Shown here: in pieces, positions 12,000-17,393 of the stretch
How positions within the stretch are numbered: the first letter of the stretch is position 1
Layout of the letters: each line of letters starts with the position of its first letter
Program-made: the position numbers and the translations under genes
NCBI GenBank assembly: GCA_023430685.1
Contig: JAEYZH010000154.1
Span: 1-17,393, forward strand
Reading direction: 5' to 3'
DNA from: Pseudomonadota bacterium
Lineage (GTDB): Bacteria; Pseudomonadota; Gammaproteobacteria; Xanthomonadales; Rhodanobacteraceae
DNA: 17,393 nt
The notes under the pieces: generated by a model
Database searches by the model: none
Told to the model about the DNA's origin: nothing
The model's input: only the letters and a program-made list of their open reading frames with translations

Positions 12000-14890
12000 G
12001 CCCGTACCCCGTGCCGCTGCGCCATCTCGATCTCGTGACCTTCACGGCGCGGCTCGGCATCACGCTCGATGCGCACGCGCAGGTCGAACCAGGCAGCCTG
12101 GCCCGTCACCGGGTCGGCATTCGCGTAGCCGGCGGAACCGTCGCGTTCGCGCAGCGATTCATCGATCAGGTGGTTGAGCAGGAAGCCATCGTCGAATTCG
12201 GGTGCGCGGTCGCCGAGTTTCCAGGCGCCCCTGCGCTTGCCGATCGCGTTCCAGGTCCAGACCGTGCCGGGCGCGGTGCCCGCGTGCGTGCGCGCCTGCA
12301 CGCGGATGCGACCGAGCTCGCCGACGAGCCAGATCCAGTCGCCGTCGTCGACGCCATTCGCATCGGCCGTCGCGGGATGGAGGTACAGGTAGTTGCGCGT
12401 CGCGATCTGGCGCAACCAGCGATTCTGCGAACCCCACGCGTGATACATGAACATCGGGCGCTGGGTGATGGCGCTGAGGGGGTAGGGCCGCGGGTCGAGG
12501 GCCGAGGGCTGCTTTTGTGAAGAGTCCGCACATGGATGTGCGGTCTTGATCTGCCCTTCGCGAACGGACTCGCGTGAAGCCAACTCTCCATACCAGAAGG
12601 GCAACGGATCGAAATAACGGTCGACGCGCGCGCGATCGCGGTCGGGTGGTTGCGCCGCGCCATGGCCGCGCGCGGCGAGGCGGAAGCGCTGCAGCGACTC
12701 GGCGTAGAACTGCATCACCATCGGCTGGGTCGAGCCGACGAAGCCGAGCGACTTCGCCCATTCGAGGTAATCGCGGTTGGCCATCTTGTAGTAGCGGCCC
12801 GCGGCCGGCACTTCGCGGTGCCAGAAGCAGCCGTGCTCGATGTAGCGCTCGAGTTGCGCCGGATTCGGCGCGCCGATGCCGTCCTGCGCGCCGTCCTCGC
12901 CGCGCCATCCCGCGAGCAGGCCGACGCCGGGCATTCGTTCGTGGCGAACGATGTAGTCGGCATAGCCGCGGTACTTCGCGGCGCCGGATTCGTCGACGAG
13001 CCCGGGCAGGCCGATGCGAGCGCCGAGCTCGATCAGCACGTCCTGGAACGCACGCACGTCGCGGTCGGGCGCGACCACCGGGCGGCGGATCGCATCGCTC
13101 GCGCCGTCGGCATCCGAAATCGGGCGGTCGAGCAGGCTGATGCAATCATGGCGCTCGAGGTAGGTCGTGTCGGGCAGCACGAGATCGGCGAACGCGACCG
13201 TTTCCGAATCGTAGGCGTCGGCGTAGATGATGCGCGGGATCGCGTACTCGCCGGTCGACCCATCGCGCGCGCAGAGCAGCTCGCGCGTGCGCGTCGTGTT
13301 CATCGCCGAGTTCCAGCCCATGTTCGCCATGAACAGGAACAAGGTGTCGATGCGATGCGGATCGCCGGCCACGGCATTGGCGATCACGTTCTGCAGCATG
13401 CCGTGCGCGGCGAACGGATGCTGCCACGAGAACGCCTTGTCGATGCGCCGCGGCTCGCCACGCGCATCGACGACGAGGTCGTCCGGCACGTGCACGTAGC
13501 CGAGCGGCCCCGCGTCGAGCGCGCCATTGTCCTTGCGCGCCTTGCCAGGGCGGTTCGGCGGCGGCGCGGGCTTCGGATACGGCGGCTGGTAGCGGAAGCT
13601 GCCCGGCGTGTCGATCGCGCCGAGGATCATCTGCAGCAGATGCAGCGTGCGGCAGGTGTGGAAGCCGTTCGCATGCGCCGAGATGCCGCGCATCGCGTGC
13701 ATTGCGACCGGGCGGCCGGTCATCGTTGCGTGTTCACGGCCCCAGGCATCGGTCCAGCGCTGCTCGACCGTGATCGACTGCTCGAACGCGACCTCGGAGA
13801 GTTCGCGCGCAAGCCGGCGGATCGTGTCGCCCTCGACGCCGCAGGTCTGCGCGACCGCATCGGGCGCGTATTCGGCCGACATGAAGCGCTCGGCGAACAG
13901 TTGGAATGCGGGGACCGCACTGCGACCGTCCGCAAGCATGTACGTGCCGACCACGAGCGGCGCGATGTCGACCGCGTCCGCGCGCGCGAGCGCGTGGTCG
14001 CGATCCGGATCGGCGCCGGCTCCGCCGGACGCACGCACCGCGCACAGCGCGTGGCCGTCCGCATCGCGCGCGACCATCCCGTCGTCGGCGTCGCCGGGCG
14101 CCTGCACGACCAGGTGATGCGCATTGGTGTAGCGCACGAGGTAGTCGAGGTCGACGCGGTCGTCGCGCAGCAGTTCGTGGATCAGCGCGCCCGCGAGCAG
14201 GCCGTCGGTGCCCGGGTTGATCGGCACCCATTCGTCCGCGATCGCGCCGTAGCCGCTGCGCACGGGGTTGACCGCGACGATCTTCGCGCCGCGCGCCTTG
14301 AGCTTGCCGAGGCCGAGCTTGATCGGATTGGAATCATGGTCTTCGGCGACGCCCCAGAGCATCAGGTACTTCGTCAACGCCCAGTCCGGCTCGCCGAACT
14401 CCCAGAAGCTGCCGCCGAACGTGTACATGCCGGCCGCGGCCATGTTGACCGAGCAGAACCCGCCGTGCGCGGCGTAGTTGATCGTGCCGAACTGCTGCGC
14501 CCACCAGCCGGTCAGTGCCTGGCTCTGGTCGCGGCCGGTGAAGAACGCGAGCTGGTCCGGATCGCGCGCGCGGATCTCGCCGAGCCAGGTGGCCGCGAGC
14601 GCGAGCGCCTCGTCCCATTCGATCTCGCGGAACTCGCGCGCGCCGCGCTCGCCGACGCGAAGCAGCGGCTTGGTCAGGCGCGCGGGCGAGTAGTGCTGCA
14701 TGATCCCGGCCGAGCCCTTGGCGCAGATCACGCCCTGGTTGACCGGGTGCTTCGGGTTGCCGTCGATGTAGCGCACGCGCCCGTCTTCGAGGTGCACGCG
14801 GATCCCGCAACGGCAGGCGCACATGTAGCACGTGGTCGTCTTGACCTCGTCGCCGGTCGGCCTGTCGAGATTCAGGTGCGCGTGCGGCAT
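11996..14890 (-). CDS. soeA: Molybdopterin oxidoreductase catalytic subunit, SoeA-like (cytoplasmic sulfite-oxidizing enzyme)
   Basis: 964 residues. The N-terminal Fe-S motif is C21-x2-C24-x3-C28 with C56 (CYMCACRCG...ICAKG), marking a DMSO-reductase-family enzyme with Mo-bis-MGD. AAHGGFCSVNMAAAG follows; Cys146 there is a likely Mo ligand (inference). GVAEDHDSNPIK, NPGTDGLLAGALIHEL, ILPDTTYLERHDCIS-like and SAITQRPMFMYHAWGSQN...WTWNAIGKR match SoeA of Allochromatium/Ruegeria as recalled. SoeA oxidises sulfite to sulfate facing the cytoplasm; no twin-arginine signal is present here, in agreement. Other enzymes of the group (thiosulfate, polysulfide or tetrathionate reductases) are less likely. 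The ATG at 14890 gives the expected N-terminus. Residues about 773-804 are an extra segment encoded by repeat-like DNA. The stop overlaps soeB by 4 bp. Confidence 0.85.
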   Translation of the reverse strand: MPHAHLNLDRPTGDEVKTTTCYMCACRCGIRVHLEDGRVRYIDGNPKHPVNQGVICAKGSAGIMQHYSPARLTKPLLRVGERGAREFREIEWDEALALAATWLGEIRARDPDQLAFFTGRDQSQALTGWWAQQFGTINYAAHGGFCSVNMAAAGMYTFGGSFWEFGEPDWALTKYLMLWGVAEDHDSNPIKLGLGKLKARGAKIVAVNPVRSGYGAIADEWVPINPGTDGLLAGALIHELLRDDRVDLDYLVRYTNAHHLVVQAPGDADDGMVARDADGHALCAVRASGGAGADPDRDHALARADAVDIAPLVVGTYMLADGRSAVPAFQLFAERFMSAEYAPDAVAQTCGVEGDTIRRLARELSEVAFEQSITVEQRWTDAWGREHATMTGRPVAMHAMRGISAHANGFHTCRTLHLLQMILGAIDTPGSFRYQPPYPKPAPPPNRPGKARKDNGALDAGPLGYVHVPDDLVVDARGEPRRIDKAFSWQHPFAAHGMLQNVIANAVAGDPHRIDTLFLFMANMGWNSAMNTTRTRELLCARDGSTGEYAIPRIIYADAYDSETVAFADLVLPDTTYLERHDCISLLDRPISDADGASDAIRRPVVAPDRDVRAFQDVLIELGARIGLPGLVDESGAAKYRGYADYIVRHERMPGVGLLAGWRGEDGAQDGIGAPNPAQLERYIEHGCFWHREVPAAGRYYKMANRDYLEWAKSLGFVGSTQPMVMQFYAESLQRFRLAARGHGAAQPPDRDRARVDRYFDPLPFWYGELASRESVREGQIKTAHPCADSSQKQPSALDPRPYPLSAITQRPMFMYHAWGSQNRWLRQIATRNYLYLHPATADANGVDDGDWIWLVGELGRIRVQARTHAGTAPGTVWTWNAIGKRRGAWKLGDRAPEFDDGFLLNHLIDESLRERDGSAGYANADPVTGQAAWFDLRVRIERDAEPRREGHEIEMAQRHGVRA
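12482..12543. repeat. Heptamer tract and perfect hairpin inside soeA
   Basis: 12482-12509 is a period-7 tract (GTAGGGC, CGCGGGT, CGAGGGC, CGAGGGC). Read on the other strand its GCCCTCG units are the same as those upstream of algZ (6164-6184). 17 nt later, 12526-12543 is a perfect 8-bp inverted repeat CCGCACAT-GG-ATGTGCGG. Both lie in the soeA coding frame, at residues about 783-803, in a stretch absent from SoeA relatives as I recall them. Confidence 0.75.
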
Positions 14891-15046
14891 GGGGACCCGT
14901 CGGGACGCCGGCAACGGTCGCGGCGATCGCGTCCATGGTAGCCGATGCGCCATCGCCGCAACCCGATTGCGCCATTCTTCCGCCTCCCTTCGTGCCGCGC
15001 ATGCGTGCATGATCGGCATCGGTTGGGCGTGGCGAGGTCGGTCCCG
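14891..15046. promoter_or_regulatory. Divergent control region between soeA and the class D beta-lactamase
   Basis: 156 bp separate the two start codons, so both promoters should lie here. For soeA the best guess is TACCAT at 14940-14935 with TTGCGG at 14961-14956 (- strand), but the 15-bp spacer is short. For the beta-lactamase no clear -10 is visible. No palindromic operator stands out. Confidence 0.3.
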
Positions 15047-15892
15047 ATGCTTCGAGTCCTGTTGTCGGCGCTGCTGCTCTGGCCCGCGCTCGCGCCCGCG
15101 CGCGGCGACACCTGGCGCGAGCACCCCGAATGGGCCACGGAATTCTCCGGACGCGGCGTCAGCGGCAGCATCGTCGTCTACGACGAGCGCGAGCAGGCCT
15201 GGCATGTGTTCGATCGCGCACGCGCGGAAAGCCGCTACAGCCCGGCCTCGACGTTCAAGCTGTTCAATGCGCTGGTCGCGCTCGAGAGCGGCGCGGTCGC
15301 GGACGAGCACGAGGTGATGCGCTGGGACGGCGTGAAGCGCACGTTCGACGACTGGAACCGCGACCACACGCTCGCGAGCGGCATGAAGCACTCGGTCGTC
15401 TGGTACTACCAGGCGGTCGCGCGCCGGATCGGTGCGGCGCGCATGCAAGCCTGGCTCGATCGGGTCGGCTACGGCAACCGGGATATCGGCGGCGGCATCG
15501 ACCGCTTCTGGCTCGATGGCGCGCTGCGCATCTCGCAGGTCGAGCAGGTCCGGTTCCTGCAACGCCTTGCGTCGGGCAGCCTGCCGTTTCGTCCCGACGT
15601 GCAGGAAGCGGTGCGTCGCATCGCGATCGTCGAGGCGGCGCCGGGCTGGGTCCTCTACGCGAAGACCGGCTGGGCGCTGGTGGGCACGGAACAGGCCGAT
15701 TTCGGCTGGTACGTCGGTTGGCTCGAGCGCGATGGCCGGCGCTGGCTGTTCGCGCTCACGATCGACATGCCGCGTGCACGCGAGGATGCGCCCAAGCGCA
15801 TCTCGATCGCGCGGTCGGTGCTCGCGCGGATCGGCGCGTTGCCGGGCGATGCGCCCGCAACGCGCCGCGCGCGCCCACCTGGATCACGGTGA
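15047..15892 (+). CDS. Class D (OXA-type) beta-lactamase
   Basis: 281 residues with a Sec signal peptide (MLRVLLSALLLWPALAPARG), so periplasmic. All class D motifs are present: S68-T-F-K71 (SPASTFKLFNALVALESG), with Ser68 as nucleophile and Lys71 as the residue carboxylated in this class; S116-V-V118; Y142-G-N144; W155 in FWLDGALRIS, which stabilises the carboxylated lysine in known OXA enzymes; and K206-T-G208 in AKTGWALVG. The GWYVGWLE strand near the end resembles OXA-2/LOX-type enzymes. It should hydrolyse beta-lactams; the spectrum cannot be read from sequence. ATG 15047 has GAGG 9 nt upstream; longer upstream starts would add an unlikely leader before the signal peptide. It is divergent from soeA and its last 9 bp overlap the convergent LolA-like gene. 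There is no integron or IS sign, so it looks chromosomal. Confidence 0.92.
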   Translation: MLRVLLSALLLWPALAPARGDTWREHPEWATEFSGRGVSGSIVVYDEREQAWHVFDRARAESRYSPASTFKLFNALVALESGAVADEHEVMRWDGVKRTFDDWNRDHTLASGMKHSVVWYYQAVARRIGAARMQAWLDRVGYGNRDIGGGIDRFWLDGALRISQVEQVRFLQRLASGSLPFRPDVQEAVRRIAIVEAAPGWVLYAKTGWALVGTEQADFGWYVGWLERDGRRWLFALTIDMPRAREDAPKRISIARSVLARIGALPGDAPATRRARPPGSR

Positions 15893-16462
15893 TGCGATGC
15901 GGATCGAAGGATCGTCGTAGCCGCTGTAACGCACGCGCGTGCTCGACTTCACGCCCATGAAGCTGCCGCTCGAGTCGGTCTGGAGCGGCAGGCCGCTCGC
16001 GATCGAGACCCAGGTCTTTGCGTCGGCCTTGACCGGTTCGGTCACGGTATAGGCGTAGACCTTCGCGGGTTCGCCATCGACCGCATCGTCCGGCAGCGCC
16101 TGCACGGTCATGCCGCCCGCGACCTGGCGCAGGAACGCCTCGTTGCGGTACTGCGCGGTCAGCTTCGAGACGCCCGGCACCGGCATGCGCATCATCTGGC
16201 CGTCCATCTCCATGTACATCGCGTCGCCGACGATCACCTGGGTCGGACCGTTCGCGACCTGCATGCGATAGCGGTCTGGTGCGACGAATTCCATCGCCGA
16301 GACCTGCTCGCCCTTGCCGAGGTCCGTGATCGTCGCGCGAAAGCTCTTGGCCTGCAGGAACTTCGAGAACGCGGCGTGCAGCTCGTCCTTGGGCGAGGCG
16401 AACGCGAGGCTGCTCGACAGGGCGAGCGCGAAAGCGGCGAACACGGTCGTCATTGGGCGCAT
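15884..16462 (-). CDS. Secreted LolA-like (outer-membrane lipoprotein carrier fold) protein
   Basis: 192 residues with a signal peptide (MRPMTTVFAAFALALSSSLAFA). The mature part is a half-barrel-type sequence of strands: SFRATITDLGKGEQVSAMEFVAPDRYRMQV, QVIVGDAMYMEMDGQMMRMPVP, KVYAYTVTEP, KTWVSIASGLPLQTDSSG and a final TRVRYSGYDDPSIRI. This pattern (apolar binding cone, 'APDRYR', 'W-----GLPL---') is that of LolA/LppX-type and related periplasmic proteins. It is not the LolA lipoprotein chaperone itself as far as I can tell; ligand unknown. Three in-frame ATGs exist (16474, 16462, 16453); none has a clear Shine-Dalgarno and 16462 gives a normal signal peptide. Its stop overlaps the end of the beta-lactamase gene by 9 bp, tail to tail. 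Confidence 0.75.
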   Translation of the reverse strand: MRPMTTVFAAFALALSSSLAFASPKDELHAAFSKFLQAKSFRATITDLGKGEQVSAMEFVAPDRYRMQVANGPTQVIVGDAMYMEMDGQMMRMPVPGVSKLTAQYRNEAFLRQVAGGMTVQALPDDAVDGEPAKVYAYTVTEPVKADAKTWVSIASGLPLQTDSSGSFMGVKSSTRVRYSGYDDPSIRIASP

Positions 16463-16592
16463 GATCGGACTCATCGGTGGTGGACAATTCCCAAGAGTAC
16501 GCAATATCGGCAACGCGCACGACATCCGCGCGCCCTCGCGCGCGCCGCGCGCCCGGGTGCGCAGCTGGCCCCGGCGCGCGCGCATCGCCGTG

Positions 16593-16598
16593 TATCCT
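16593..16598 (+). promoter_or_regulatory. Candidate -10 element of the DUF6498 gene
   Basis: TATCCT stands out in otherwise very GC-rich DNA, 25 nt before the ATG at 16624, and is followed by CG as at the S9 peptidase candidate. No -35 is recognised. The rest of the 149-161 bp divergent gap shows nothing clear. Confidence 0.3.
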
Positions 16599-16623
16599 CG
16601 CAGGACGCGAGGGAGAGACGCCG

Positions 16624-17393
16624 ATGGCACGCACGCAACACCCGCAGGCGGCCTTGCCCGCACGGCCGGTCGGCCTCGCCGGGCGCCTCGCCGCGGCCAT
16701 CGTGGTGGTGCTGGTCAACGCGGTGCCGGTGGTCGGCGTGCTGCACCACGACTGGTCGGTGACCAGCGTGCTGCTGCTGTACTGGTTCGAGAACCTGCTG
16801 GTCGCCGCATGCACCTGCGTCCGGATCGCGACGCACCGCCGCCTCACGCGCAAGCGCGGGCATTGGCGCGACGCGCAGCTCGGCGTCAGCAGCAACGGCA
16901 AGCCGGTACGCGGCGGGCTGCTGCGCGAATACGCGACCGGCGCGTTCGTGTTCACGCTCGCACACGGCGTGTTCGTCGCGATGATCGTGTTCGGGTTGGC
17001 GAGCACGCACGCGGACGAACCGATGTGGGCATTCTCGCCGCTGCAGGTCGCGTGGGGAGCGCTCGCGATCGCGACGATGCTCGCGATCGAACTCGCGTTC
17101 GACCTCGCGACGATCCGCACGCGCAGCTACGCCTGGCTGCAGGACCAGGTGCGGCGCCGCATGGGTCGCGTCGTGATCCTGCATACCGTGATCATCTTCG
17201 GCATGCTCGCGATCGCGCTGACCGACTCGCCGCTCGGGGCGCTGTACCTGCTGGTCGGCCTCAAGACGCTGTTCGAACTCGGCGCCGGCGCGCCGGGCGA
17301 TCCGCTGCCGGCGGAGCCGTCGGCGGACCCGGACGCGGCCGAGCCGCCGGCATGGCTGCTCCGCTTCGCCGACGTGGTCGGCCAGCGCAAGGG
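16624..17393 (+). CDS. DUF6498-containing membrane protein (partial, runs off the window)
   Basis: At least 256 residues; the frame is open to the last base, so the C-terminus is missing. About six hydrophobic segments are seen, the first two near residues 22-41 and 47-65 with the sequence SVLLLYWFENLLV, a hallmark of DUF6498 proteins as I know them (a 'LLYWFE' motif in the second helix). Further segments lie near 105-127, 137-160, 184-200 and 204-219, then a Pro/Glu/Asp-rich tail. The N-terminus is cytoplasmic-looking and has no signal peptide. The function of the family is unknown. The ATG has a GGAG 8 nt upstream, a clear start. It is divergent from the LolA-like gene. Confidence 0.8.
   Translation, partial: MARTQHPQAALPARPVGLAGRLAAAIVVVLVNAVPVVGVLHHDWSVTSVLLLYWFENLLVAACTCVRIATHRRLTRKRGHWRDAQLGVSSNGKPVRGGLLREYATGAFVFTLAHGVFVAMIVFGLASTHADEPMWAFSPLQVAWGALAIATMLAIELAFDLATIRTRSYAWLQDQVRRRMGRVVILHTVIIFGMLAIALTDSPLGALYLLVGLKTLFELGAGAPGDPLPAEPSADPDAAEPPAWLLRFADVVGQRK

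Noticed and set aside
12650..14941. Long + strand open frame antisense to soeA
   Set aside because: Composition is Arg/Ala/Val/His-rich with no recognisable motif, while soeA on the - strand is clearly coding.
14891..15562. Upstream extension of the soeA frame to an ATG at 15562
   Set aside because: It runs antisense through the beta-lactamase and shows no family similarity; SoeA-type N-termini begin shortly before the first Fe-S motif, as at 14890.
16463..16474. Start of the LolA-like gene at ATG 16474
   Set aside because: Possible, but it has no Shine-Dalgarno at a workable distance and only lengthens the signal peptide by four residues; 16462 was kept as the more usual N-terminus, with the choice uncertain.

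Overview
This window is high-GC DNA from a Gram-negative bacterium, most likely a gammaproteobacterium of the Lysobacterales/Xanthomonadales. The evidence is the algZ-algR-hemC gene order, several secreted and outer-membrane proteins, xanthomonad-type families (DUF481 porin-like protein, DUF3574 lipoprotein, S9 peptidase), and dense small intergenic repeats of a kind common in that order. The taxon is an inference; there is no rRNA or marker gene to settle it. No tRNA, rRNA, transposase, integrase, phage gene or CRISPR array was seen.

Layout, left to right. (1) 1-158: the C-terminal end of a VIT/CCC1-type metal transporter on the + strand, then two decayed copies of a hairpin repeat (family A). 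(2) 350-5039, all on the - strand: an HD-GYP phosphodiesterase, a secreted NTF2-like protein, a DUF2200 protein, a DUF3574 lipoprotein and a large secreted S9 (DPP-IV-like) peptidase. The last two probably form one unit. (3) 5187-5849 (+): a serine carboxylesterase divergent from the peptidase, followed by a 408-bp non-coding stretch packed with family A repeats and period-7 tandem repeats. (4) 6258-8973 (+): algZ (LytS-type sensor kinase), algR (LytTR response regulator) and hemC (hydroxymethylbilane synthase), each overlapping the next by 4 bp. (5) 9161-9964 (-): a DUF481 outer-membrane protein, separated from hemC by a second hairpin repeat family (B). (6) 14890-10104 (-): a three-gene operon for a membrane-bound molybdenum oxidoreductase (catalytic, four-cluster Fe-S and DmsC-like anchor subunits) closely resembling the cytoplasmic sulfite-oxidizing enzyme SoeABC; it ends in an intrinsic terminator. 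(7) 15047-15892 (+): an OXA-type class D beta-lactamase divergent from soeA, overlapping tail to tail with a LolA-like periplasmic protein (-). (8) 16624-end (+): a DUF6498 membrane protein cut by the window edge.

The three soe genes should work as one complex: SoeA oxidises sulfite at a Mo-bis-MGD site in the cytoplasm, SoeB passes electrons through four Fe-S clusters, and SoeC delivers them to quinone. AlgZ and AlgR form one two-component system.

The most unusual observation is that the period-7 (heptanucleotide) repeat sequence seen upstream of algZ also lies inside the coding frames of soeA and soeB, adding about 25-35 residues to each without breaking the frame. Intergenic-type repeat DNA appears to have been captured into two core metabolic subunits.
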